Shown here: piece after piece, positions 1-9,253 of the stretch
Numbering within the stretch: position 1 is the stretch's first letter
Layout: each line of letters opens with the position of its first letter
Source of the DNA: an uncultured Candidatus Melainabacteria bacterium
GTDB lineage: Bacteria > Cyanobacteriota > Vampirovibrionia > Gastranaerophilales > Gastranaerophilaceae
Assembly (NCBI GenBank): GCA_947570135.1
Contig: CANOTP010000002.1
Span: forward strand, 222,980-286,979
DNA length: 64,000 bases
Direction: 5' to 3'
Notes under the pieces: model-generated
What the model saw: only the letters and a program-made list of their open reading frames with translations
The model's database searches: none
Told to the model about the DNA's origin: nothing
Program-made: the position numbers and the translations under genes

Positions 1-1572
1 CCTCAAGGTAAAGGGCTTATGGCACTTGCAAAAGAATATAGAATGACTTTTGATGAGTTTTGCAAGCTTAACGGAGTTTCAAAAACTTATCAACCTTCAA
101 AAGGTGAGGTTTTTTATGTTAAAAACAAAAAATCTCAAACCATTGCACCAACAAGTCCGACCAGAGCCGTAGAACCGAAAAAAACTTCAAAACCGACTTC
201 AGCATCCAAACCTCCTAAGCCGACAACTCCTCCTGCACCTCAATCTCCAGCTCAGCAAAATCAAGCTAAATGGGGTTCTCCGTTTACGCCGAAAGAAATT
301 GTAAGCAGATTGGAAAAACAACTTGATAAATTACAGTGGAATAGTGTTAGTAAACAATCTTTTCAAGATATGTTAAAGCAAATCAACTCTAAAAATGTTC
401 GGGAAGTTTTGCAGGAATACGGTAAAGTTAGTGATAATACCTTAATTTATGAGATTACTCATGAAATTACGGCGTCAGAAGATAAAAGAAAAGATGCGGT
501 AATGCATATTTATGATGCTTTAGCTCAAGCAAACGGCACACCTGCCGAAACTCGAACAAAATTTAAAGAGATGTTAGATAAAGAATTTGATTCCTGGGGT
601 ATGGTTGATACAACAGAAATGGATAAAATCATTGATGAAATGATAAAAACGCCGTCTACTGCCCAATCTTCACAAACTTCAGGATCTTCTTCGGCAAAAA
701 TTACAAAAGATAAAACAAAAGTTCACCTTCCAAACGGTAAGAATTTTACAGCAGCGGAACTTCATAAAGGAGCGTTAGCTGCTGCAAGAAAAGAGGCTGA
801 AAACAAATTTAAAGTATACTGTAAAGATAACGGTATAAAATATGACCCTAAACTTTTAGATTTGGCTCCAATGGACAGAATTCCCGCACCTATCATAAAA
901 GGTTCATCAATAACTTCTTATAATTCGGGTTTATTGAAGCCGACAGGAAAACCTAACGGTAAAGTTGTTATCCTGAATCCGGGTCATGGTGGTTACAGCT
1001 CTAAAAACGGATATTTTGATGTAGGAGCTTATAGCTTCATTAAAAAAGGTAGCGGTAAGTACGCACCGCTTCTTGAGTATGAAAAAATGAAAAGTTATGC
1101 CGAAAAAACGGCTGACGCTTTAAGAACACAAGGTTATGCTGTTGTTATTGCAAATTCACATGTTCATACAATGAGTTCTGATAATTTGATAACGAACTTA
1201 ATAACATCTTTAAATAGCGGTAAAATGGGTACAAAATATTCAAATAAAGATATTTCATTTATTTCGCTTCATGCGGATTCAGAACCTGGTAAATCCGGCA
1301 CGGGGGTTTGTTTTGGTCCGAAAAGTTCTGAGGATGTGAAGTTTAAAGACAAGCTTTTGTCTAATTTAAACCATGATGACTGGATTAGTGCAAAAGGTTC
1401 AGAACGTCCTAATTTGCATGTTATTAAAAAAACAAGTCAAATCCCGTCAGTTTTGGTTGAAGTTGAGTATGTTAACGGTTCAAAATGCAAGAATCTTGAT
1501 TCAAGCGGATTTCAGGCCCGTTTTGTAAATAAGCTCATTGCAGGTTTAAACGAATATTACGGAATTAAATAA
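1..1572 (+). CDS. LysM-linked N-acetylmuramoyl-L-alanine amidase (Amidase_3), 5' end outside window
   Basis: Peptidoglycan hydrolase expected to cut the amide bond between N-acetylmuramic acid and the stem peptide, outside the cytoplasm. The frame is open from base 1, and the first residues (G-L-MALAKEY...FCKLNGV...PSKGEVFYV) look like the second half of a LysM domain, so the ATG at 19 is probably internal. A Pro/Ser/Thr-rich linker (about residues 50-90) and a helical middle region follow. The C-terminal catalytic domain starts near residue 320: PGHGG gives the first zinc ligand, EYEKMKSY the glutamate, SLHAD the second histidine, and VEVEYVNG the catalytic glutamate. Two bases separate its stop from the next gene, a second LysM wall hydrolase, so they are probably one operon. 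Confidence 0.85.
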   Translation, partial: PQGKGLMALAKEYRMTFDEFCKLNGVSKTYQPSKGEVFYVKNKKSQTIAPTSPTRAVEPKKTSKPTSASKPPKPTTPPAPQSPAQQNQAKWGSPFTPKEIVSRLEKQLDKLQWNSVSKQSFQDMLKQINSKNVREVLQEYGKVSDNTLIYEITHEITASEDKRKDAVMHIYDALAQANGTPAETRTKFKEMLDKEFDSWGMVDTTEMDKIIDEMIKTPSTAQSSQTSGSSSAKITKDKTKVHLPNGKNFTAAELHKGALAAARKEAENKFKVYCKDNGIKYDPKLLDLAPMDRIPAPIIKGSSITSYNSGLLKPTGKPNGKVVILNPGHGGYSSKNGYFDVGAYSFIKKGSGKYAPLLEYEKMKSYAEKTADALRTQGYAVVIANSHVHTMSSDNLITNLITSLNSGKMGTKYSNKDISFISLHADSEPGKSGTGVCFGPKSSEDVKFKDKLLSNLNHDDWISAKGSERPNLHVIKKTSQIPSVLVEVEYVNGSKCKNLDSSGFQARFVNKLIAGLNEYYGIK

Positions 1573-1574
1573 CT

Positions 1575-2630
1575 ATGGATTTTTTAGCAAGAGTAAAGAA
1601 TTATTTTTCATATATAACTGCGCCAAATACGATTCAAGGCGGAGTATCACAGGTTTCACCAAAATCTTCGGTATTTAAGCCTTCTCAAAAAACTAAACCA
1701 AAAGCAAATGAAATCTCTTATTCAAGAGATATTTCAGATTCTCAAATTGCTTCAAACAGTGCCCGTTCAAAATATATTACGGTAACAAAAAATCCTGATT
1801 ATAAGCTTAAAAACGGTGATAATATTTCAAAGATTGCCAAAAGGTTTGGTGTAGAAGAACGAGCATTAATGGCATTAAACGGGTTAACAAAACAAACAGC
1901 ATCAAAACTTAAAACAGGGCAGGTTTTGAAAATTCCGCCGACAAAAAAGATTAAAAATGTAAAAAATCTCAATGATATAGCGTTATCAATGGGTTTAAGT
2001 CTTGATTTTATAAAGCGATTAAAACGGGTTGAAGACGGTAATATCGGTGATAATAAATTCCATAATACCCCTTATCGAGATAAGGGCGGGGTTTTGACAA
2101 TCGGTATCGGTCACATGGTAAAAGCGGGTGAGCCGCAGAAACTTTCTGACCCGCAGGTGTGTGAGCTTTGTGCTAAAGACTTGTTAAAAATGGAAGATAA
2201 TCTGGTTTCGCTTTTAGGTCAAAAAAATTACGATAAACTTCCTCAAAGTATGAAAGAAGCTTTACTTGATATGGTATTTAATAAGGGCACGGCGATTATT
2301 GAAAATACCGAAGGACTTTTATATTGTCTAAAGGCAGGCAAATATGAAGCTGCGATTAATAAATTTACATATATCAAAAATTACAAAGGCAAGGAGATGA
2401 GCGGACTTGCAAAACGCAGGTTATTTGATATTTCTGTGGCTGTAAAAATGTATAACGGTAAAATTCCGCAAACAAATATTAATACGGCTCAAAATCTTTA
2501 TAATAAAGGTGTTGCGCTTCTGAGAATCGAGTGTAAACAAGAAGGGCTTAATTTTGGAGCTCAATTGGAAGGTTTTAATAAGGATGTTAAAAGATATTTG
2601 GGTAACAGGATAAAACTTGCGACAAAATAA
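1575..2630 (+). CDS. LysM domain plus GH24 phage-type lysozyme
   Basis: Predicted muramidase cutting the MurNAc-GlcNAc bond. A LysM domain lies at about residues 76-122 (YKLKNGDNISKIAKRFGV...KTGQVLKIP). The GH24 domain runs from about residue 145 and contains TPYRDKGG and TIGIGH, matching the Asp/Thr/His active-site block of T4 lysozyme. The catalytic glutamate region reads R-V-E-D-G, whereas T4 lysozyme has D-E-G, so the acid is either E153, one position early, or replaced by D154. No signal peptide is obvious; secretion may be non-classical or phage-like. The gene is 2 bp downstream of the LysM-amidase and probably co-transcribed with it. Confidence 0.85.
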   Translation: MDFLARVKNYFSYITAPNTIQGGVSQVSPKSSVFKPSQKTKPKANEISYSRDISDSQIASNSARSKYITVTKNPDYKLKNGDNISKIAKRFGVEERALMALNGLTKQTASKLKTGQVLKIPPTKKIKNVKNLNDIALSMGLSLDFIKRLKRVEDGNIGDNKFHNTPYRDKGGVLTIGIGHMVKAGEPQKLSDPQVCELCAKDLLKMEDNLVSLLGQKNYDKLPQSMKEALLDMVFNKGTAIIENTEGLLYCLKAGKYEAAINKFTYIKNYKGKEMSGLAKRRLFDISVAVKMYNGKIPQTNINTAQNLYNKGVALLRIECKQEGLNFGAQLEGFNKDVKRYLGNRIKLATK

Positions 2631-2640
2631 AGGCAATAGA

Positions 2641-2668
2641 TTGCATAACCGAAATTTAATGGTATAAT
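2641..2668 (+). promoter_or_regulatory. sigma-70-type promoter for the GH57 gene
   Basis: TTGCAT at 2641-2646 and a perfect TATAAT at 2663-2668 with a 16-base spacer, about 26 bases before the GH57 start. It falls in the short gap after the lysozyme gene. Confidence 0.6.
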
Positions 2669-2694
2669 GTAATCAAAAGGGTTAAGCCGGATTT

Positions 2695-4962
2695 ATGATG
2701 AGTCAATCGAAAAAGTTATCCATAGCGTTTTATTGGCACATGCACCAGCCTATTTATCAGTTGAGTGCCAATGGTGATTATTTAATGCCTTGGGTTAGAC
2801 TTCATGCCGTTAAAGATTATCTTGATATGGCACTTTGGGCGAAAAAATTTGATAAGTTGAAACTTAACTTTAATTTTGCTCCTGTTTTACTTGATTGTAT
2901 TTTAGAGTATGCTAATCACGATGCCCATGATATCCATTCAAGGCTTACGATTACACCTGAAGATAAGCTTACAAAAGAAGATAAAATCTTTATCTTAAAT
3001 AATTTCTTTGATACGAATTATCAAACAATGATTCTGCCAAATGAAGAATATCACAGGCTTTATCAAATTGTTCAGGTTCATGGAACTTCTGATATTGATA
3101 TATTTACGAATCAAGAATACTCGGATTTGATGGCATTATTCAATCTTACATGGATTGACCCGTCGTTTAAAACTTCTAATGCTGTGTTGAAAAAACTTGT
3201 TAAAAAAGGTAAAAATTATACACTTGAAGATAGAATTACTATTATTGAAACCCAACGTGAAATTATCAAAAAGATTGTACCAACCTTAAGAAAATTGTCA
3301 GAAAAAAATAAAATCGAGTTGACAACAAGTCCTTATTATCATCCGATTTTACCAATATTGCTTGATTATAAGACTATCAGGAAAAATGCAACGCCTGATG
3401 ATGAGTTATTTAATTTAAAGACAGAGCTTGATGCAAAAGTTCAAACTCTTATGGCTTTAGACAGAATGGAAGAACTTTTTGGTAAGCGTCCTCGCGGGGT
3501 TTGGCCGTCAGAGCAGTGTGTGAGCGCTAAAACTCTTGAAATGCTCAGCAGTTTAGGTGTTGAATGGGCTGTTTCCGATGAAGGTATTTTAGCAAGTTCT
3601 ATCGGATTTGAGTTTGAACATGATTTTAAGGGTTACTTAAACGAGCCTTATCACTTGTTAAAAACTTACAAATATAAAACTCAAACATCTGATATGAAGA
3701 TGATTTTCAGAGATTCAACTATTCCGAATCTTATCGGGTTTGAATATCAAAACCATAATCCTATTTCTACGGCTAACGATTTGTACGATAGAATCAAGGT
3801 TATGCAAAGTAAGATTTTATCATCTCCCGATAAAGAACATTTGCTGACTATTGCCTTAGACGGTGAAAACTGTTGGGAAAACTATCTTGAAGATGGCGCG
3901 TCTTTCTTAAAAACTCTTTATACGCTTATCACAGAAGACGAAACTTTAGAAACAGTCTTAATCAGCGATTATATGGGCAGGGCAAAAGAACACAAGGATT
4001 TACCTAAAATCGCTTCAGGTTCATGGATAAATCGAAACTTTAAACTATGGATTGATGAACCGGTTAAGGATTTGGCGTGGTCTTATTTGAAGCGTGTAAG
4101 ACAAGATTTTTCAAAGTTTGTTAAGCGAGAACCTCTAAATCCGAATATTGGACTTGCGTTAAGAGAGTTGTTTATATGTGAAGGCAGTGATTGGTTTTGG
4201 TGGTATGGTGAACCTAATGATTCGGGTCGTGATAATATTTTTGACTTCTTATTCAGAACGCACTTGAAAAATATTTACAGATATCTTGATTTGGATACTC
4301 CAATGTATTTGGATGAACCGATTTCGACTGTTTCAACCGCAAAACCGTCAAAATACCCGAAATCACTTATAACACCTGCTATTGACGGTAAAATTGTAAC
4401 AGAAGAAGATGATGAGTGGAATAACGCAGGATTTATTGAAACAACAGATGGGCCCGTATTAAGAGAATCTAAGCTGTTTGATAAAATCAGGTTTGGTAAT
4501 GATGATGAAAACTTTTATTTAAAATTCAATATGAATAAATATATTAAAGAAAATCCTGATTTAACCAAACGCACATACCAAATGTATATTTATTTGAGGA
4601 AAGCAAGTCATAAACAGGCGCTTGCTCCTGTAAGGTTAATCAATAAGACAAAAGACATTGCACCTATTTCTATGGAGAAATTCCACAATGAAATCCAGAT
4701 AGCAATCAGAAACGACAAACTTCAATTGTTGCGGATTACAAAGGCAATCCCTGGGGATATGTGGATTTTGGAATCGCCAAAGAATATTGAAACAGCTTAT
4801 GATGAAACACTTGACTTGAAGATTCCGTTTGATTTGCTTGAAATAAAAAGCGGTGAAGTTTTGGAATTTGTTTTTGTCAACGCAAATTACGGAATAAAGG
4901 ATTTTTATATTCCAAATGAAATGGTGTTATCCGTAAAACGACCGTTACCTGTATTAAAATAA
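2695..4962 (+). CDS. GH57 family glycoside hydrolase (alpha-amylase or glucanotransferase type)
   Basis: Retaining alpha-glucan-active enzyme of family GH57, probably cytoplasmic (no signal peptide). The start has the family HxHQP motif (YWHMHQP). The nucleophile motif is GVWPSE with E273, and the acid/base is D389 in ALDGENCWENY; both catalytic residues are present. After the (beta/alpha)7 barrel and its helical extension there is a C-terminal beta-rich region (about residues 560-755) like the accessory domains of GH57 and glucodextranase-type enzymes. ATG doublet at 2695/2698. Likely role is storage glycogen or dietary starch turnover, but GH57 contains amylases, branching enzymes and 4-alpha-glucanotransferases, and I cannot choose among them from motifs alone. 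Confidence 0.85.
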   Translation: MMSQSKKLSIAFYWHMHQPIYQLSANGDYLMPWVRLHAVKDYLDMALWAKKFDKLKLNFNFAPVLLDCILEYANHDAHDIHSRLTITPEDKLTKEDKIFILNNFFDTNYQTMILPNEEYHRLYQIVQVHGTSDIDIFTNQEYSDLMALFNLTWIDPSFKTSNAVLKKLVKKGKNYTLEDRITIIETQREIIKKIVPTLRKLSEKNKIELTTSPYYHPILPILLDYKTIRKNATPDDELFNLKTELDAKVQTLMALDRMEELFGKRPRGVWPSEQCVSAKTLEMLSSLGVEWAVSDEGILASSIGFEFEHDFKGYLNEPYHLLKTYKYKTQTSDMKMIFRDSTIPNLIGFEYQNHNPISTANDLYDRIKVMQSKILSSPDKEHLLTIALDGENCWENYLEDGASFLKTLYTLITEDETLETVLISDYMGRAKEHKDLPKIASGSWINRNFKLWIDEPVKDLAWSYLKRVRQDFSKFVKREPLNPNIGLALRELFICEGSDWFWWYGEPNDSGRDNIFDFLFRTHLKNIYRYLDLDTPMYLDEPISTVSTAKPSKYPKSLITPAIDGKIVTEEDDEWNNAGFIETTDGPVLRESKLFDKIRFGNDDENFYLKFNMNKYIKENPDLTKRTYQMYIYLRKASHKQALAPVRLINKTKDIAPISMEKFHNEIQIAIRNDKLQLLRITKAIPGDMWILESPKNIETAYDETLDLKIPFDLLEIKSGEVLEFVFVNANYGIKDFYIPNEMVLSVKRPLPVLK

Positions 4963-4964
4963 AA

Positions 4965-5028
4965 GGAGATAAAAGTATGAAAAAGCAAACTATGACTAGA
5001 AATTCTGGGGGGTAACCTTTACTGCTCC
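4965..5028 (+). repeat. poly-G leader module, copy A (6 G)
   Basis: Ribosome-binding site AAAGGAGA, ATG at 4977, leader codons MKKQTMTRNS, then six G (5007-5012) followed by TAACCTTTACTGCTCCTT. The same module, with small substitutions and a different G count, recurs at 45287-45356 (8 G) and 63902-63969 (9 G). Confidence 0.85.
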
Positions 5029-5518
5029 TTAGGTTTTACATTAGCTGAGGTATTAATTACCCTCGGAATTATCGGGGTTGTTGCGGCAATGACTATCCCG
5101 AATTTGATGACAAAATTAAGATACCAAAGAGAGGCTGCGCTTTTAAAAGAAAATTATTCCATTTTGCAACAAATGATGCTTAGAGCTAATGACGAAGGTG
5201 CAATGAGCGCGTTGCCTTATGAAAATAATATGCAGTAGTTAAAAGAGTGGTTGTACACTAAATCCGGGAGAGGTATTAAAAGACAGTTACCGCGGTACAA
5301 ATATGGCATCTTGCGCGGGTTTTATTGACGTAAACGGAGCTGATTTACCGAATAAAGAAGTTAGCTGCACTTCAGGAGTAAACTCTTTAGCTAAAAACAA
5401 TTGTGTAGTAAAAAATAACGCAAAAAATATGACAGATATTTATCCGATAAGATTCCATGACGGAGTTGTAGAACTCGCAACCGCTGCTGCTCGTTATGTG
5501 TTAAGAACTACAAAATAA
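4977..5518 (+). pseudogene. type IV pilin-like gene, broken
   Basis: Starts with the poly-G leader module. With six G the leader frame stops at 5013 (TAA). The pilin frame (GFTLAEVLITLGIIGVVAA, then AMTIPNLM) lies in another phase and would be joined by 8 or 5 G. The pilin frame itself meets TAG at 5236. The C-terminal part (DVNGADLPNKE, 5303-5518) is in a third frame. A prepilin peptidase site G-F-T-L-A-E and the DxNGxxxPN motif shared by the other pilins here are both recognisable. With three lesions this copy looks dead, or a silent sequence store. It follows the GH57 gene by 14 bp. Confidence 0.8.
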
Positions 5519-5574
5519 AACTGGCAAAAAAAAACTTTTTGTTATAAAATATGTTGAACACAAGGGATAAATAT

Positions 5575-7155
5575 ATGAAATACTCCAACTATTCAACAGT
5601 AATAATCGGCGGCGGAATTGCAGGGTTATATGCGGCATTAAAAATTTCAGAGAAAAACAATAAGGTTTTACTTATCACAAAATCCGAACTGGGTGAAAGT
5701 AACTCACGTTACGCACAAGGCGGAATGGTTGCGGTATTAAAAAATAATAAAGCGGATTCTGTTGAATCTCACGTAAGCGATACAATCAAAGCAGGCGCAG
5801 GCTTAAGCGAACTTAGTACGGTTAAATTTATCAGCGAAAACTCAGATAATGTTGTAAAAGATTTACTGAAATTCGGGGTAGAATTTGACAGGGATGAAGA
5901 CGGAAATTTCAAGTTAACAAAAGAAGCAGCACACTCGGTTCGCAGAATACTTCACGCTGACGGAGATGCTACAGGGCGGGAAATGGAACTTGCGCTGTGC
6001 AAGGCTGTCAGAGAAAATAAAAATATAACTGTATTTGAAAACACAACAGCAGTAGATTTACTTGTCGAAGATAATACCTGCGGCGGGGTTATAATACTTA
6101 AAGAGGATTCTTACGAAACAATTTATTCAAATACGGTAATTGTTGCATCAGGCGGTATCGGACAGCTTTACAAATATACAACCAACCCGTCAGGCGCTAC
6201 AGGCGACGGGGTTTCGTTATGTTACAGAGCTGGCGCGGATTTGCAGGACTTGGAATTTGTACAGTTTCACCCTACGGCACTGGCATTTGATGATGAAGAA
6301 AACAGGTTTTTAATAAGCGAAGCGGTTAGAGGAGAAGGCGCTAAACTTTGTGACGAATCAGGGTATGAATTTATGGGCGAATACCACGAAAAACGAGAAC
6401 TTGCACCTCGTGATATCGTTGCCCGCGCAAACTTTTCACAAATGAAGAAAAACGATACCTCTCACGTTTACCTTAACGCAACAGGACTCGGGAAAGAAAA
6501 ACTTTTAACACGATTCCCGAATATTGCAAAAAAATGTTCAGAGCACGGAATCGATATCACAAAAGATTTTATACCTGTCGCGCCTGCGGCGCATTACTTT
6601 ATGGGCGGTGTTAAAACTAATCTGAAAGGTGAAACCTCAGTTAAAAACCTTTACGCAATCGGTGAAGTGTCTTCAACGGGATTGCATGGAGCAAACCGGC
6701 TTGCAAGCAATTCGCTTTTAGAATGCGTGGTTTGTGCGTACTCGGTGAGTGAAAATCTGCCAAATATAAACACCGAAAAAAAAGATTTCCCGCAAATTAA
6801 GTATTACGAAAACCCGACAACTCAAACTTCCGTTAATGTTAAATCACTAAAAACCGACCTGCAAAACTTAATGTGGTCAGGGGCGGGAATTTATAGAACC
6901 GAACAATCACTTAACACAGCAATTGAAGGCTTGAATAAAATAACAAAAGAATTTGACCACGCAGATTTTTGCAACTCAAAAGAAGAATATGAATTAAGAA
7001 ACATGCTAACTGTTTCAAAATTAATCGTAAATTCGGCACTAAGACGCAAAGAATCACGCGGAGCACATTATCGTTTGGATTACCCGAACACAAACGAAAA
7101 GTGCGAACACAGTTTGATATCAAAAAATAAAGGAGAATACAGTTTTGTTAAGTAG
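5575..7155 (+). CDS. nadB: L-aspartate oxidase
   Basis: FAD enzyme oxidising L-aspartate to iminoaspartate, first step of de novo NAD synthesis. The N-terminal dinucleotide-binding motif is VIIGGGIAGLYAA. SRYAQGG, the HxADG-type segment (ILHADGDATG), the FHPTAL block and GLHGANRLASNSLLE are all characteristic of NadB rather than succinate dehydrogenase. I favour the ATG at 5575, which has AAGGGA upstream; an in-frame ATG at 5551 would add eight residues. The 3' end overlaps nadC by 11 bp. Quinolinate synthase (nadA) is not in the window. In an anaerobe the electron acceptor is probably fumarate rather than oxygen. Confidence 0.93.
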   Translation: MKYSNYSTVIIGGGIAGLYAALKISEKNNKVLLITKSELGESNSRYAQGGMVAVLKNNKADSVESHVSDTIKAGAGLSELSTVKFISENSDNVVKDLLKFGVEFDRDEDGNFKLTKEAAHSVRRILHADGDATGREMELALCKAVRENKNITVFENTTAVDLLVEDNTCGGVIILKEDSYETIYSNTVIVASGGIGQLYKYTTNPSGATGDGVSLCYRAGADLQDLEFVQFHPTALAFDDEENRFLISEAVRGEGAKLCDESGYEFMGEYHEKRELAPRDIVARANFSQMKKNDTSHVYLNATGLGKEKLLTRFPNIAKKCSEHGIDITKDFIPVAPAAHYFMGGVKTNLKGETSVKNLYAIGEVSSTGLHGANRLASNSLLECVVCAYSVSENLPNINTEKKDFPQIKYYENPTTQTSVNVKSLKTDLQNLMWSGAGIYRTEQSLNTAIEGLNKITKEFDHADFCNSKEEYELRNMLTVSKLIVNSALRRKESRGAHYRLDYPNTNEKCEHSLISKNKGEYSFVK

Positions 7156-7975
7156 TTTTTATGTAGAAGACCACGTTAAATCAGCATTAATGGAAGATAT
7201 AGGTTTTGGTGATGTGACCACGGAAAGTATCCTTGGAGAAACCGAGATTTTTGAAGCACGTTTGGTTTCACGAGTTGAAGGAATTATCTGCGGACTTGAA
7301 GTATTTAAAACAGTTTTTAAGGTTTTATCAGATAAAGTTAATGTTGAACTTTTGTTTAAAGACGGTGACGAGATAAAAAAAGGTGATGTTTTAGCAAAAA
7401 TTAAAGGTCCCGGAAAATATTTATTGTTAGGAGAAAGAGTTGCACTGAATTACGTCCAAAGAATGAGCGGAATTGCAACAGAAACAAACAAATATCAAAA
7501 AGCAATCGGAGAATTAAAAGCAAAAATCGTTGATACAAGAAAAACAACACCAAACTTTAGAGCATTTGAAAAATATTCCGTTAAAGTCGGAGGAGGCGCT
7601 CTGCACAGGTTTAACCTTTCAGATTGCGCGATGATTAAAGATAACCACATTCAAGTTGCAGGTTCTGTTACAAACGCAGTAAACAAGGTCAAAGAAAACC
7701 TTTCTCACGCACATAAAATCGAACTTGAATGCGATACAATCGGGCAAATTAAAGAAGCACTCCCGCTTGGCGTAGATATCATAATGCTTGATAATATGAG
7801 CATAGACCAAATGAAAGAAGCGGTTGAACTTATAAACGGTAAAGCAATCGTTGAAGCAAGCGGAAACGTTAACCTTGAAACAGTACGTCAAATCGCAGAA
7901 TGCGGAGTTGACATAATCTCTTCAAGCGCAATAGTTGCCAAAGCTCCGACTCTTGATATCGCACTTGATATGTAG
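7145..7975 (+). CDS. nadC: nicotinate-nucleotide pyrophosphorylase (carboxylating), quinolinate phosphoribosyltransferase
   Basis: Converts quinolinate and PRPP to nicotinate mononucleotide. Family landmarks include EDIGFGDVTTE near the start, RMSGIAT, DTRKTTPNFR, KYSVKVGGGALHRFNL, the KDNHI active-site segment, and a C-terminal barrel with IMLDNMS and VEASGN. Length (276 aa) is normal. The start is a TTG at 7145, placed by a strong AAAGGAG at 7129-7135, inside the end of nadB, so translation is coupled. Confidence 0.93.
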   Translation: MLSSFYVEDHVKSALMEDIGFGDVTTESILGETEIFEARLVSRVEGIICGLEVFKTVFKVLSDKVNVELLFKDGDEIKKGDVLAKIKGPGKYLLLGERVALNYVQRMSGIATETNKYQKAIGELKAKIVDTRKTTPNFRAFEKYSVKVGGGALHRFNLSDCAMIKDNHIQVAGSVTNAVNKVKENLSHAHKIELECDTIGQIKEALPLGVDIIMLDNMSIDQMKEAVELINGKAIVEASGNVNLETVRQIAECGVDIISSSAIVAKAPTLDIALDM

Positions 7976-8005
7976 AAAATTCTCATACTCCGAATATGGG
8001 AAAAA

Positions 8006-8934
8006 TTATTTTTTATCAACAATGACAGGCAGTTTATAACCCTGCTGAACAACTTTTTGCATGCAATAAGTTCCGCAAAATAGATTGCTCGGGCATTTTG
8101 AGCTGCAATTAGCATCAATTTGAGCTTTTGTTGCATCATAACCACCGGGAAGAATTTTGTCTTCATGAAATACAACCGCAAAAATATCATGCCCGAATTT
8201 GTTAGGTTTCCTATCACCGTTTACATCCATTAGAAAACCTATCATTGTTGAACCGTTATATTTTACTCCAAATCGAAAATCTCTAAAATCATCCATACAA
8301 ACAGAAGTTCCGTTTATCAAAACAAACGACACATCACCGCTTCCGCATCTTTCATTTGATACATAAACATGTCCGATAGAGTTTTTAGCATTTTGGCTCC
8401 AACAGCCTTTAGTGCCGTAACAAACTTTTGAAACCTTCACATAAGGCAAAAGATAAGTATTAAACCAAAACCTCCCATATCAGGTGAAAACGCAATAATT
8501 GTGCCGTCATTAAGAACGTATGCGTGAACTTGGGATAAATACCTTAATGATTGAATGGTTGTTGTTGTAAAATCAGAAGTTATTTTGTAATTTTCTAACT
8601 TTCCACCGCGGTTTAATTTTATATCACTTGCACTGTGAAAGTATGTTGCTCCCTTAAGTGTACCGTTAAGTATTGAACAAACAGACATAATGTTTTCGGG
8701 GTGTTCAGTCCCGCCGTTTACGCTGCATTTTGCGTTAATTCCCGAATAATCAAAACCGTACTGAGCATCTGACATTCTTGCTGCTTGTGATAGTATGGAA
8801 ATAGTTTTTTTGAACTTATTTCTATACTTTTAGCTGTTTGTGTTTGCAATCAGTGTTGGAATGGTTATAGCCGCTACAACTCCGATTATACCGAGGGTGA
8901 TTAAAACTTCAGCCAATGTGAAACCTTTATTCAT
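8006..8934 (-). pseudogene. type IV pilin-like gene, broken by a stop and a frameshift
   Basis: Read leftward from ATG at 8934: MNKGFTLAEVLITLG, a classic short class III prepilin leader with G|F cleavage site. After codon 34 there is an in-frame TAA (8830-8832); the same frame then continues as a plausible pilin body (YRNKFKKTISILSQAARM...) to about 8470. A shift near the GGTTTTGG stretch moves the rest (FNTYLLPYVKVSKVCYG ... DVNGDRKPNKFGHDIF) into another frame down to 8006. The C-terminal DxNGxxxPNxxGxDxF motif is intact. Two independent lesions argue against simple sequencing error. Its ribosome-binding site (GGAGGATAAG) is still good. Confidence 0.8.
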
Positions 8935-8949
8935 CTTATCCTCCATATA

Positions 8950-9115
8950 TTCAAAAGGGCTTACGCTAAAATTTGTTGCAAGCAAATTAGAACAAGAGTT
9001 AAACAAACCCTACACCCTTGCGAATTTGTCAAATAAGCTTCGTAATGAAACAATTACTTATAGAGAAATGAAAATAATAGCTAAAATTATCGGCTGCACA
9101 TTAGAATTAAAATAA
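8950..9115 (+). pseudogene. fragment of a small HTH-like protein
   Basis: The in-frame stretch KGLTLKFVASKLEQELNKPY ... TITYREMKIIAKIIG is clearly similar to the intact 71-aa protein at 56038-56253 (…SISYNEVLYIAQILG…). The first 15 or so residues and a start codon are missing: the upstream sequence is the promoter side of the divergent broken pilin. A remnant, probably from a rearrangement that also damaged the neighbouring pilin. Confidence 0.6.
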
Positions 9116-9253
9116 TAAATAAAATTCTTACTCAAATTTTAAACCAAAAGCAACCGCGTAAAATAATACTCCGCTTAAATAACCGAAAATCAGTTATGGC
9201 GAAAATATGTCGACCATATAATTAAGAAAAAATAACCCGTAAGGAGTAAAAAT

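Noticed and set aside
5303..5518. A separate 71-aa gene
   Set aside because: It carries the pilin DxNGxxxPN motif and continues the broken pilin gene upstream; no ribosome-binding site.
5551..5574. Upstream ATG of nadB at 5551
   Set aside because: It lies directly after a T-rich stretch without a ribosome-binding site, whereas 5575 has AAGGGA; the extra eight residues are not typical of NadB.
8840..8949. Possible start of a 91-aa gene on the plus strand
   Set aside because: This part is antisense to the FTLAE region of the broken pilin; only the later part (8950-9115) resembles a protein.
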